From the NCBI GenBank assembly GCA_902493335.1, contig CABUPJ010000019.1, positions 1 to 55,729 of the forward strand: a stretch of 55,729 bases of DNA, in the 5' to 3' direction. Each line of letters begins with the position of its first letter. Within the stretch, counting starts at the first letter, position 1. A program made the translations under genes and the position numbers. The stretch is from an uncultured Porphyromonadaceae bacterium (GTDB taxonomy: Bacteria; Bacteroidota; Bacteroidia; Bacteroidales; Muribaculaceae). Below, piece by piece: positions 41,479 through 50,799 of this stretch. Under the pieces are notes generated by a model. That model ran no database searches. It was not told the DNA's origin and worked only from the letters and a program-made list of their open reading frames with translations.

Positions 41479-43044
41479 TCAGATTCTTATTTTTGTAGTG
41501 GCGCAGGCGTTGTCGCGTGTGGCTCTGACTACGGCTTTATCATCGCTGACGGTCACGACGATTGACGACGAAGCGGCGTCGCCGCAGTTGACTGTCAGCG
41601 CGTGGGCGCCCTTGCCGGTGGCCAACAGGGTTTTGCCGTCGGCGATGACAGAGCCGAGGCTTTCGTCGCAGCTTAGGGTATAGTCTTTGAAGTCAGTGTC
41701 GATGAGTACGCCGGCCTTGTTGTAGGCATAGACGGTCGGGGTGAAGAGGCCGCCCGAGGGAACGGTGCGGCGCCAGTCGGCGAAGCGCACTTCGGCTACC
41801 GTGTTGTCTTCTTCGGCGTCGATGACAGCGTAGATGGCGTCGCCGTCTGCACGCTCGTTGCCGTCGCTGCATACATTACGGGTGCCGAGAGCTGCCGTAT
41901 ATAGTGTCGACGAGCCGCCGCCGTCGAGATTCATGGCCTCGTAGGCGCCGGCGTAGAGCATCAGGTCGCAGAGTTTTGATGTTTCTACGCCGTCAGAGCG
42001 GCTTGAACGGCCGTCGACGACAAGCATGATGATTTTGGTGCGGTCTTCGCTGAAGCCGATTGCCGTGCGGGGATGCAGGTCCTCCCATTCGCGTTCGGGA
42101 TTATAGACGCCGCCTTTGAGCATGTGGGGGTGGGCGGTAACGATTTCAGACGGCACGAAGGGCAGGCCTTCAGCTGTGATGAATTTGTTGTCCATCTCGA
42201 CGATGTCGCCGGGCTTCAGACCGCCGACGAAGTCGAGCGCGCCGGTGTTGCCGCCGTTGTCGCCCCGGCCTCTGCCGACGATGACGAAGCCGTCCTCGGG
42301 GATGACGCAGACACCGGTAGATGTAGGCGTCGAGGTGACTTCGAGGCGGTATTTGCCGCCGCATTTGAATTCATCGCCCTCGACGAGACGCGCTGTCACC
42401 TCGTTGCACTGGCCGGCCACAGAGGGTGCGGCCACGTCGCCGTAGTATTTCGGGGTGTAGAGGGTCACGGCGTTGTCCATAGGCCAGTCGTTGACACACA
42501 TGAAGGCCGTCGTCTTGTCGCCGCATGTGGCGCGGCCGTTGACGGTCGACATCACGCCGATATAGGGTACGCCGTCATAGCCGACGGCGAAGTTTATGTC
42601 AGCATTTGTCCAGCGGTAGAGTTCGCCGTCGCTGGCGTTTGAGCTTGACGGTGTGCCTATTGTGGTCGAGCCGTTGAGCGGAGTCTGGTTATCCTTTGTC
42701 CAGAAATATCCTGCGTTGACGCCGGTGAAATAGAGGCGTCCGTCTTTGCTCTTGCGGCGTGCGATGTCGGCGACGGTCTCTTTGCCGGCTACCATGTCGG
42801 TGGCGCAGGCAGCTTTTATCGATACGCCCGGAGTCGTGCGGTCGACGGTGACATAGAAGACGTCGAGCTTCGTGCCGCCGGTGACGCGGAGCTGTGTCTG
42901 TGTTGTTCCCGGTCCGATTTGGGCGTGGAAGACCGTGTCGATGACGACCGGAGTGCCGTGGAGGTCGTAATCGACACCCGCAGAAGCTGTCAGACAGCCA
43001 GCGAGCGTGGCGAGAGCAATTGTTTGACGTATGAATTTAATCAT
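41479..43044 (-). CDS. Phosphodiester glycosidase family protein (short paralogue)
   Basis: A 521-residue paralogue of the protein encoded at 38978-41446. I chose the start at 43044 (MIKFIRQTIALATLAGCLTASAG), a good signal peptide; in-frame residues upstream have no support. Much of the two proteins aligns closely, for example 'VDGRSSRSDGVETSKLCDLMLYAGAYEAMNLDGGGSSTLYTAALGTR'. It ends shortly after the first Ig-like segment and lacks the second Ig-like part and the sorting tail of its neighbour. The two were probably made by tandem duplication and form an operon. A -7 box TAGATTTG lies at 43083-43090. Confidence 0.85.
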   Translation of the reverse strand: MIKFIRQTIALATLAGCLTASAGVDYDLHGTPVVIDTVFHAQIGPGTTQTQLRVTGGTKLDVFYVTVDRTTPGVSIKAACATDMVAGKETVADIARRKSKDGRLYFTGVNAGYFWTKDNQTPLNGSTTIGTPSSSNASDGELYRWTNADINFAVGYDGVPYIGVMSTVNGRATCGDKTTAFMCVNDWPMDNAVTLYTPKYYGDVAAPSVAGQCNEVTARLVEGDEFKCGGKYRLEVTSTPTSTGVCVIPEDGFVIVGRGRGDNGGNTGALDFVGGLKPGDIVEMDNKFITAEGLPFVPSEIVTAHPHMLKGGVYNPEREWEDLHPRTAIGFSEDRTKIIMLVVDGRSSRSDGVETSKLCDLMLYAGAYEAMNLDGGGSSTLYTAALGTRNVCSDGNERADGDAIYAVIDAEEDNTVAEVRFADWRRTVPSGGLFTPTVYAYNKAGVLIDTDFKDYTLSCDESLGSVIADGKTLLATGKGAHALTVNCGDAASSSIVVTVSDDKAVVRATRDNACATTKIRI

Positions 43045-43082
43045 AAAATCAGGATTTTTCTGTTTTTGATAATTGTATGTCA

Positions 43083-43090
43083 CAAATCTA
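43083..43090 (-). promoter_or_regulatory. Candidate -7 box of the phosphodiester glycosidase operon
   Basis: TAGATTTG on the minus strand, 38 bp before the start at 43044. Confidence 0.4.
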
Positions 43091-43169
43091 CAAAAAAATC
43101 CTGATTCTATGTTAATTGTTTTATCAATATAGTGTTAAAAGATAAGCCGGTCTTGAAACCGTGCCGGTA

Positions 43170-46100
43170 TCAGTTCATCACCGCTTTGACAGACCGGGCG
43201 ATGTGGCGCCCGTCGGCGGTGCGGGCCGAGAGGGTACAGATATATACTCCGCGGGCAATGCGGTGTATGTCTGCGCTATGGACAGTGCCGTCGGCTGTAA
43301 GAGACTGTATATTGGCTACTTTGGCGCCGGCTATATCGCAGATGCTAATCATGGCGTCGCTGCCCGCCGGCAGGGTGTAGAAAAATTTTCCGAGTGGTGC
43401 CGAGTAGTCGAGAGTGAGTTCGCGTGTGTTCTCTCCGAGATCTGTCACTGCGCCAGACGAAAGTATTCTGATGACGGTTCGGCCTGCTGTCGGTGCGGTG
43501 GTCTTTATATACAGAGTCATATCCGAGTCAAGCAGATAGGTTTTGTCTTCCGCTGCATCGAAGTCGGCTTTGGTGGCCGCGGGGGTGAGTGCCGTGCCGC
43601 CACAGTTCACACCGCTGACCGGAGCCGTGTAGCCGGGTATCACGAATGTGTATGTCTTTGACGCTGGCATACTCTGGTATGAGCCGCTGTGTTCTATCGT
43701 TATTTCGTGTCCGCCGGATATGGTCTGGCCGCTGAAAGTGGTGATGGCGAATTCTTTGCGCTCGAGTGTGCCCGTCGACAGCCGGTCGTCGTCATAGATT
43801 GTGCCGCTGACGGTTCCGTCGGCTGAGAAGTCGGCGAGGTAGGTCACGGTCACGCGGCTGAAATCGATGTTGCCGGTATGGTCGTAGGCGGTCTGTGAGT
43901 AGCGCGGGATGAAGCTGCCTACACGACCGAAATGGGGAAGAGTCTCGGCCGTAGCCTTGTAGCCGCCGGTGGTGCCGCCGGTGTAGACGCTTGTCATGTC
44001 GTTAAGATCCAGCCATTTGCCCTGCGGGAATGTGATGCTTCGCGAATCTGATGCGGTGGTGACGGGAGCCACGAGAATGTCGCGTCCCCAGAGATACTCG
44101 TCAGAGCAGTCGGTTGTCGTGATGCCGGAGCCGGCGGTGTCGTGGAAGTTGACGGGACGCGCCAGCGGTGTGCCCTTTGTGGCGTTTTCCCATGCGAGGG
44201 TATAAGTATAGGGCAGATAGCTGTAGCGCAGATTGATAAATTTGCGTACGGCCGGCAGCACTTCGGCGTAGCAGTCGAGATAGGGCTCGGGTTTATACGG
44301 CGAGTGGGTGCGCATCATCGGCGAGAAAGTCGCGAATTCAACCCAGCGGAGATAGAGCTGCGGGTCGGTGTCCGAAGCGGCGAAACCACCGACGTCAGAA
44401 CCCATATAGCCTATGCCCGACATGCCGGCGCTCAGAAGAGCGGGTATCTGGGCCTGGAGGCCGGCCCACGAGCGTTTGATGTCGCCTGTCCAGGGGAATG
44501 TGGCGAATCTCTGCATGCCTGCCGTGCCTGCGCGGGGCATGAGGAAAGGTCTGACAGACGGGAAGTCTTCTTTTAGACCGCGGTAGATGCGTTCGACCCA
44601 GAGATTGCCGAACTCGTTGTGGACCTCTGACACTGTGCCTCCCGCGTGGCGGCTGTCTGCGTCGTGACGCTCGGGCTCGCCGAGGTCGAGCCACCAGCCG
44701 GCTATGCCTTCGCTTGTGCGCGGTTTGTAGAGGCTCCACATCCAGTCCATGGCCTCGGGATTAGTGGCGTCGATCAGTCCGACGGGTGACGAGCCGAGCC
44801 ATTCCATGCCGGAGACATCATCGTCGGCAAAGTAGCCTTTGCGTTTTGCCTCGGCGTAATTGGCGCTCGCCGAGGTGAAGTAAGGCTCGCTTATGCAGAC
44901 GGTCTTGACACCGAGTTTCGAGAATCGGTCTATCATTCCGACAGGATTGCTGTAGTTGGGCGCATACCATTTGAAATTGCCCATGCCGCTGTTGTTCTGC
45001 CCCTGCCAGTAAAGGTCGAAGACGATGGCGTCGAGCGGCAGACCCGCGTCTTTCACCGATTTGACCACGTCTTCGGCTTCGGTCTGCGACGCGTAGCTGT
45101 AACGCGATGTCATATAGCCGAGAGCCCAGTAGGGAGGCAGTTCCTGGCGCCCGGTCAGGAATGTGTAGTTTTCCATCACTGACGCCATCGAGCCGTCGGT
45201 GCCGCCGACATAGAAGTATGATATGGGCGCATGGCTGCCCGAACGGTACTGTGTGCCTTCTGACGATGGAGTGATGCGCGCGTTGCGGTAACTGTCGTTG
45301 AACAGCAGACCGTAGCCGCCTGTCGAGACTATGAACGGCACGCAGATATTGTGAGGCGCGCGCCATGTGCTCTCCCAGCCGCCGGTCTGTGTGTTGTTCA
45401 TCACCAGGGTCTGGCCGTTGAGGTTGATGCGCTGTCCGTTGTATCCGCCGCCGTAGAAGGCCTCGTCACCCATGGCGTCGAAGCTTACCGTGCGCGGCAG
45501 AGCGCTGTTGTCGAGGCCGTCTTTTTCTTTCAGGACGGTTTTGCCCGAGATGTCCGAGAATTCTACGTGACAGTCTGATTTGCTGACAGTGACGGTTGTC
45601 GAGCGGGTCGATAGTTTAATGCAGTCGTCGTTTTCTTCGACCGTAAAGCTGCCTTCAGGCACCGCCGAGACGGCTATTGAGCGCCGTTCGACGCTGTCGT
45701 CGCCGTTGATGCGGGTAAAGACCTTGATGACACAGTCGTTGTATGCCGTCAGTTGCAGAACGCCGTTTTCAGCGGTGATTGTGGCTGTATTGCCCGTGCA
45801 GTCAACCGATTTGTAGCGGCCGAGGGCGACACGGTCTCCCTCCTGACTGCCATTGATGAAGTCGACGACAATGTCGCCGCCGGCGTCAGTGCCGCCTTTG
45901 ACCGAACCGTCGGCATTTCTCGGCACAAAAACGAGGCTCTTGACATTCTCGGCGGCATCAAGCCCGAAGAACGTCGCCGGCGTGAATGTCAGAGTATAGA
46001 TGTCGGGGTTGACGGTCGAGCGGCGCATGCGGTAGCGGTTGTCGTTGTCACACCATCCCGAGCTGTGTTTCCAGTCTGATGGGCCTGTGCTTTCGTCTGT

Positions 46101-47372
46101 GAGGACACCGCAGTGAAGATATACGTCGTTTTCATAGCCTTCGAGACCCTTGTTGCCCGAAGTCGCGTCGAAATATACGGTCACCGGGTCGTTGACAGTG
46201 GCTTTTTCGGGGCGATACCACATCGTGCCTGTGTTTTTGCGCAAAGGCACATATATGATGCCGCCGTCGCTGTCTGCCGCCTTGAGACTGCCGTCAGCCG
46301 AGGCAAAGGTCAGGCCGAGCATCTTTATGCGAGTCTCTGACGTTACGGCATAATATTTTTGCGGCGTGAGACTTAGCGTATACAGGTCAGGGTTGTCTGA
46401 CGAACGCACCATCGTGTACAGTTCGGGCAGCGTTGTCGCGTCGGGGCCGATCATGTGCACGAGTCCCGACAGATCGTCATTGTCGGCGGTGACTATACCT
46501 GAGGTGACAAGCACCTTGCCTGTGTAGTCCTTGAGGGCGCCGTTGCCTGCCGCTGCGTTGAAGTAGAGCGTCACGGCCTCGTCCTGGGCTGCGTCTGCGG
46601 GCTCATACCAGCAGAGGCGTTTTTCGCGGGTCTCGTCGGGAGTGGTCGGTGTCATCGTGATTGATTCGGCACGGAGGTTGACAGTCACAAGATAGACACC
46701 GTCGGCATCGACGTGCCACTGCCGGTCGTCGGTCGCGTCCTCGCTGATGAAGCCCGCGCCGCGTTCGCTGCGGAAGTAGAATTTCTGTTCGCCATAGTCG
46801 GCATGGCAGTTGGTGGCGATCTTGAAGGTTCCGGCTGACGAAAGGACAGCTTTGCCCGAGAAGATGAACGGGTCGGCCGCGTCCTGGTGCAGAGGCGTTG
46901 ATTTGCTCAGAGCCCATCCGCCGGGTGTGGCGTTGCCGACAAGATAGAGTATGTTGTGGAGGACAGGTGACTCCTGATACGAGGCTTTGACGACAGAAAT
47001 CGTCAGGTCGGCCGTGTTGCAGACGACGGTATAGTTGGCGCTTTCACGTACTTTGAATTTATTGTCGTCGCCTCCGCGCTGAAGTTTCCCGTCGCCGTAG
47101 ATATACGGGTCGGACGAGGCGTTGCGGTATTCGGGTCTGTCCCAGTGGGCTTCGGTAAGGAATTTGAATTCTTTGTCGGCGGTGAGATAGCCCGTATAGG
47201 TGAACACGTCGGGATTGTCGGTCGAGCGTATCATCACGGAAGTCTTGTCGAGGCTCCATCCGCCCCAGGTCGCGTCGCCGACCACAAGAAGCCGGTCTTC
47301 GGCCGAGATTGCGGCTGTTGACAGCCATGTCGCTGCCAGTAAAGCTAAAAGTTTCAGTATCGGTTTTTTCAT
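43170..47372 (-). CDS. Multi-module GH31 glycoside hydrolase with SusE/F-like domains
   Basis: A 1400-residue secreted protein with start at 47372 (MKKPILKLLALLAATWLS signal). Two SusE/SusF-type starch-binding-like modules lie at roughly residues 25-130 and 140-245 ('LYLVGNATPGGWALSKSTP'). Two related modules of about 130 residues follow ('TVYFDATSGNKGLEGY' style, 270-550), then the GH31 barrel (about 650-1150), with nucleophile Asp896 in WWLDLGEPE and the acid/base Asp in FPWTGDIKRSW. Beta domains and a short C-terminal tail ('ISICDIAGAKVANIQS') end it. GH31 enzymes act on alpha-glucans and related alpha-glycosides; starch or glycogen breakdown is likely here. No SusC/D pair is seen nearby. 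Confidence 0.88.
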   Translation of the reverse strand: MKKPILKLLALLAATWLSTAAISAEDRLLVVGDATWGGWSLDKTSVMIRSTDNPDVFTYTGYLTADKEFKFLTEAHWDRPEYRNASSDPYIYGDGKLQRGGDDNKFKVRESANYTVVCNTADLTISVVKASYQESPVLHNILYLVGNATPGGWALSKSTPLHQDAADPFIFSGKAVLSSAGTFKIATNCHADYGEQKFYFRSERGAGFISEDATDDRQWHVDADGVYLVTVNLRAESITMTPTTPDETREKRLCWYEPADAAQDEAVTLYFNAAAGNGALKDYTGKVLVTSGIVTADNDDLSGLVHMIGPDATTLPELYTMVRSSDNPDLYTLSLTPQKYYAVTSETRIKMLGLTFASADGSLKAADSDGGIIYVPLRKNTGTMWYRPEKATVNDPVTVYFDATSGNKGLEGYENDVYLHCGVLTDESTGPSDWKHSSGWCDNDNRYRMRRSTVNPDIYTLTFTPATFFGLDAAENVKSLVFVPRNADGSVKGGTDAGGDIVVDFINGSQEGDRVALGRYKSVDCTGNTATITAENGVLQLTAYNDCVIKVFTRINGDDSVERRSIAVSAVPEGSFTVEENDDCIKLSTRSTTVTVSKSDCHVEFSDISGKTVLKEKDGLDNSALPRTVSFDAMGDEAFYGGGYNGQRINLNGQTLVMNNTQTGGWESTWRAPHNICVPFIVSTGGYGLLFNDSYRNARITPSSEGTQYRSGSHAPISYFYVGGTDGSMASVMENYTFLTGRQELPPYWALGYMTSRYSYASQTEAEDVVKSVKDAGLPLDAIVFDLYWQGQNNSGMGNFKWYAPNYSNPVGMIDRFSKLGVKTVCISEPYFTSASANYAEAKRKGYFADDDVSGMEWLGSSPVGLIDATNPEAMDWMWSLYKPRTSEGIAGWWLDLGEPERHDADSRHAGGTVSEVHNEFGNLWVERIYRGLKEDFPSVRPFLMPRAGTAGMQRFATFPWTGDIKRSWAGLQAQIPALLSAGMSGIGYMGSDVGGFAASDTDPQLYLRWVEFATFSPMMRTHSPYKPEPYLDCYAEVLPAVRKFINLRYSYLPYTYTLAWENATKGTPLARPVNFHDTAGSGITTTDCSDEYLWGRDILVAPVTTASDSRSITFPQGKWLDLNDMTSVYTGGTTGGYKATAETLPHFGRVGSFIPRYSQTAYDHTGNIDFSRVTVTYLADFSADGTVSGTIYDDDRLSTGTLERKEFAITTFSGQTISGGHEITIEHSGSYQSMPASKTYTFVIPGYTAPVSGVNCGGTALTPAATKADFDAAEDKTYLLDSDMTLYIKTTAPTAGRTVIRILSSGAVTDLGENTRELTLDYSAPLGKFFYTLPAGSDAMISICDIAGAKVANIQSLTADGTVHSADIHRIARGVYICTLSARTADGRHIARSVKAVMN

Positions 47373-47395
47373 TTGCGTTATTTTAAGGTTCACCG

Positions 47396-47403
47396 CAAAG
47401 ATA
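47396..47403 (-). promoter_or_regulatory. Candidate -7 box of the GH31 gene
   Basis: TATCTTTG on the minus strand, 23 bp before the start at 47372. The -33 element is unclear. Confidence 0.45.
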
Positions 47404-47535
47404 ACGATGAGAACGCGGCGCCATTGTGCCGTGTAGTGGAAAAGTAGTGGCAAGACCCAAACAACCGTCTGACTGTCTGTTGTCTCGGTATGCGGTCATG
47501 AACGAAAAATGTAGACGCTATCGCCGTGACGGCTG

Positions 47536-48414
47536 TCAGAACGTACAGGTGAAAGCGAAGCCCGGGCGGCCGCCTATGAATGTCGGTGTCAGCGACGAGG
47601 TAACGCGCGGCCCGGCGCCGAGGTGCAGCCGGCGCGCCTCGTTGCCGTCGAAGAGACACACGATTTCGTTGACGGGGTCGATGAGAAAGGCGACGACATT
47701 GCCGAGCACCCGCGAGCCGCCGAGGCGGTAATCGTGACTGACGATATTGCGTTTGAGCTTGTAGAACAGCTCGCCGACGAGGGCGCCGGCAAGAGGCGTG
47801 ATGAAGATGTCCTGATATGATGGCCGTTCCATGAAAGCCTCGATGCCGAATTCCCACCCTATGGTCGAGATGCAGGCCGAGTAGAGCAGCGAGCGCCAGA
47901 AGTTGAATCCCGCGCCGCGGGCCGACATGAAGTAGACGGCGCCGGCATAGGGGTGCAGGACATAGTTGAAGATGGCGTTGTCGCCGTCGATCTCGGGATT
48001 GCGGACGAAGATGTTGCGGTACCAGCGTTTGAACGGAGGGGTCTGCTGTATCGCGGCGCGGTTCCAGTTGGTCGCGCCCTCGGGAAGACACTCGAGCACG
48101 GCGAGAGTGCCGCTGAAAGCGCCTGCAAAGATGGCCGTGTTGATCCACAGCCGCCTCCAGTCGGGCTGGTTTGTCGTCAGTGAGTAGGGCAGGGCATAGA
48201 GCGATATACGTGCCGGTCGGGCGGTCGGAGCGACCGTCGGGGCGATGGAGTCGGGTAGGCTTTCACGCAGGGCTTCGGCGTCGAGAGTGACCAGACCGTA
48301 GCTCACCGGCGTGCTGATGCCCGCTATGGCATCCGGCCGACTCGCGACACAATGTCCCGTCGCTGTGAGAGCCAGCAACGCCAGAAGTGTAGTCTTTATA
48401 ATCTGCGGTAGCAT
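47536..48414 (-). CDS. DUF3943-like membrane/envelope protein
   Basis: A 292-residue protein with signal peptide (MLPQIIKTTLLALLALTATGHC). The core contains 'GWEFGIEAFMERPSYQDIFITPLAGALVGELFYKL', matching the DUF3943 pattern of a glutamate-rich helix and 'DxxxTPLxGxxxGE'. The remainder has hydrophobic segments and glycines consistent with a membrane-associated barrel-like protein. Function is unknown. The start at 48414 is favoured over 48453 because it directly precedes the signal sequence. It lies downstream of the lpxA terminator and is probably a separate unit. Confidence 0.75.
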   Translation of the reverse strand: MLPQIIKTTLLALLALTATGHCVASRPDAIAGISTPVSYGLVTLDAEALRESLPDSIAPTVAPTARPARISLYALPYSLTTNQPDWRRLWINTAIFAGAFSGTLAVLECLPEGATNWNRAAIQQTPPFKRWYRNIFVRNPEIDGDNAIFNYVLHPYAGAVYFMSARGAGFNFWRSLLYSACISTIGWEFGIEAFMERPSYQDIFITPLAGALVGELFYKLKRNIVSHDYRLGGSRVLGNVVAFLIDPVNEIVCLFDGNEARRLHLGAGPRVTSSLTPTFIGGRPGFAFTCTF

Positions 48415-48515
48415 AACGGAGAGAGGATAATAAATAGTTGAAGCAATATTCACGTTTGTATAAGTAACAAACGAGTCGAGCCGGCCGCAGCGGCGTTAAA
48501 CATAATTAACAACAG

Positions 48516-48547
48516 CGAGAGCCGCTCCGGTGTCGGAACGGCTCTCG
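48516..48547 (-). terminator. Terminator after lpxA
   Basis: CGAGAGCCG and CGGCTCTCG (9 bp), then a further TCCG/CGGA pairing with a GTGT loop. On the minus strand it follows the lpxA stop by 34 bp. It ends the efflux-lpxA operon. Confidence 0.75.
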
Positions 48548-48581
48548 GTATCGAAGGGCTAAAAGTATTATTTCTGTCTTG

Positions 48582-49370
48582 TCAGGCGTCGATGAAACGG
48601 TCGGCCACAATCTTGAGATTGTTGTCTCTGATAAAGCCGAGAATCTCTTCGCGTACTCGTGATGGCTCGATGTCGGCCTCAATGCGTTTGAGGGCGTTGA
48701 ACACCGAGGTACTGCACTGGTAGATGTGGCGGTAGGCCTTGGCGATGTCGTCGATTTCAGACTCGGTGAAACCTCCGTGTTTGCGCATGACGATGGCGTT
48801 GACGCCGTAGTAGGTCGCGGGGTTATGGGCGACGATGATATACGGGGGCACGTTTGAGCCTATGCGGCAGCCGCCTTTGACGAGAACGAATTTGCCGATA
48901 CGGCATTTCTCGTGGACGATGGCGTTCGACGACAGTATCGTGCCTTCGTCGATGACGGCGTCGCCGGCGATGGTGACGCCGTTGCCGAGGACACATTTGC
49001 CTACGATGTGTGAGTCGTGGCCGATATGGCTTTCGGCCATGATGAAACATCCGTCGCCGACGCGTGTACCGCCCTCAGAGGTGATGCCGCGGTTGATGAT
49101 GACGTGTTCGCGGATGACGTTGTCGTCGCCGATATAGCAGTAGGTCTCCTCGCCTTTCCATCTGAAGTCCTGGGGGTCGGCGCCGATGATGGCGCCCTGA
49201 TAGACTTTGTTGCCGCGGCCCATGCGCGTGCCTCTGATGATGCTCGCATAGGGCATGATCTCGCAGTTGTCGCCGATCTCGACGTTGGCGTCGATATAGG
49301 CGAAGGCGTGGACGGTGACGTTGTCGCCGAGTTTGGCGCTCGGGTCGACGTGTGCTAATTTACTGATCAT
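48582..49370 (-). CDS. lpxA: LpxA-family acyl-ACP-UDP-N-acetylglucosamine O-acyltransferase
   Basis: A 262-residue left-handed beta-helix protein. The hexapeptide pattern runs through residues 1-190, with the 'ESHIGHDSHI' segment supplying the catalytic histidines equivalent to E. coli His122/His125. The C-terminal helical part ('FTESEIDDIAKAYRHIYQ') is typical of LpxA. It acylates UDP-GlcNAc in lipid A synthesis. In most genomes lpxA sits with lpxD, lpxC/fabZ; here it is the last gene of an RND efflux operon, 36 bp after the outer-membrane factor. A second lpxA elsewhere in the genome is likely. Confidence 0.9.
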   Translation of the reverse strand: MISKLAHVDPSAKLGDNVTVHAFAYIDANVEIGDNCEIMPYASIIRGTRMGRGNKVYQGAIIGADPQDFRWKGEETYCYIGDDNVIREHVIINRGITSEGGTRVGDGCFIMAESHIGHDSHIVGKCVLGNGVTIAGDAVIDEGTILSSNAIVHEKCRIGKFVLVKGGCRIGSNVPPYIIVAHNPATYYGVNAIVMRKHGGFTESEIDDIAKAYRHIYQCSTSVFNALKRIEADIEPSRVREEILGFIRDNNLKIVADRFIDA

Positions 49371-49406
49371 AAATGATAATTGTTTTATATGGTTAGATTA
49401 AGGATT

Positions 49407-50786
49407 TCATCGTCCGCCGCCGAGCGACTGATAGAGATTGATGAAGGCCTGAGCCTGTGCCAGACGCGAGGCGATATAGTTCATCTGGGCCGAGAGCAGG
49501 CTCTGCTGGGCGGTGAGCACTTCGAGGTAGGTGCCTGTCGAATACTTCAGCAGGTCCTGGGTATATTCGACCGACTTCTCGAGGTTGGCGACCTGTTCGA
49601 CAAGAAGCTGCTCCTTGCGGGCGCTGTTTTCGTAGACTGTCAGGGCGTCGCTGACCTCGGCGGCGGCGTTGAGCAGGGCATACTCGAAGTTGTTCATGGC
49701 CTGCTTCTGCTGTGCTTTGGTGGCCTCGAGGCGTGCGATGTTCTGACCGCGGGCAAAGAGGGGCATCGTCAGCGAGCCTGCGAGCTGATAGAACCAGTCG
49801 CCGGGATTCTTGATAAACGAGCCAAGGAGATTGGTGAAACCTCCGTTTGCCATGATTGTCAGGCCGGGATAGAAGGCCGCGCGGGCAGAGTTGGTGGCAT
49901 AGTAGGCCACGGCGAGGCTCTGTTCGGCGGCGGCCACGTCGGGACGTGCGGCCAGCTCGGCCATCGGCACACCGGTTCTGACAATCTCGGGAGCCTTGAA
50001 GTTGAGGTCTGAGGTGATATTCCAGTTCTGAGGCATCTCGTTGAGAAGCAGCGACATGGTGTTGTTGAGCTGGTCGAGGGTCGTCTCGAGGTCGGTTATC
50101 GAGGCCAGGATGCTGTAATAGTTGGCTGTCGACTGAACGACGGCGGCTTCCGTGACGCGGCCGCTGAGTTTGAGGTTTTTCATTACCTCGACGCTCTCGT
50201 GCCAGCTTTCAGCGGTCGAGCGCGAGATTGCCAGACGGCTGTTGACCGAGGCGATCGAGTAGTAGGTGTTTGCCACGGCGGCGATAATCTGCGAGCGCAC
50301 GGCCTGTGCGTAGGCTTCGCTCTGGTAGAGCTGGGCCTGGGCGCCGCGCTTGCTGTTGAGTATCTTGCCGAAGATGTCGATCTCCCAGCTTGCCTGTGCG
50401 GGCAGCTGATAGGTCCACGACAGCTTGCTGCCGGCATATGACGCTCCGGCGCCGTTGGGGCCGAGGGCTATCGAAGGCAGGTAGCTCAGACGCGCGCCTT
50501 TGAGCTGCGAGTGGGCGATGTCGACGTTGAGTTTGGCGTTGCGCAGGTCTTTGTTGTTGACCAGGGCGCGGTTGATGAGGTCGGCGAGCATCGGGTCGGT
50601 GAAGACGTCCTCCCACAGCAGGTTGCCGAAGGCCGCGCTGTCGACCGGAGCCTGACGGGCCTCTTTGTAGGCCTTGGTCAGAGCTGTCGTCTCGGGTGTC
50701 TGATATTTTTTGTAGATGTTACAGCTGCCGAGGCCGAGAGTGACGGCCACGACTGCTGCAACACGGATTATGCTGTTGATTTTCAT
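49407..50786 (-). CDS. RND efflux outer-membrane lipoprotein (OprM/NodT family)
   Basis: A 459-residue outer-membrane factor. I chose the start at 50786 (MKINSIIRVAAVVAVTLGLGSC), which gives a signal peptide with lipobox LGSC. The two-repeat alpha-helical barrel structure is visible as 'LINRALVNNKDLRNAKLNVDIAHSQLKGARLSYLPSIALG' and 'VPMAELAARPDVAAAEQSLAVAYYATNSARAAFYPGLTI'. It forms the exit duct of the tripartite pump encoded by this operon. It follows the permease by 13 bp. Confidence 0.93.
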   Translation of the reverse strand: MKINSIIRVAAVVAVTLGLGSCNIYKKYQTPETTALTKAYKEARQAPVDSAAFGNLLWEDVFTDPMLADLINRALVNNKDLRNAKLNVDIAHSQLKGARLSYLPSIALGPNGAGASYAGSKLSWTYQLPAQASWEIDIFGKILNSKRGAQAQLYQSEAYAQAVRSQIIAAVANTYYSIASVNSRLAISRSTAESWHESVEVMKNLKLSGRVTEAAVVQSTANYYSILASITDLETTLDQLNNTMSLLLNEMPQNWNITSDLNFKAPEIVRTGVPMAELAARPDVAAAEQSLAVAYYATNSARAAFYPGLTIMANGGFTNLLGSFIKNPGDWFYQLAGSLTMPLFARGQNIARLEATKAQQKQAMNNFEYALLNAAAEVSDALTVYENSARKEQLLVEQVANLEKSVEYTQDLLKYSTGTYLEVLTAQQSLLSAQMNYIASRLAQAQAFINLYQSLGGGR

Positions 50787-50799
50787 TATCTTGTAGTGA

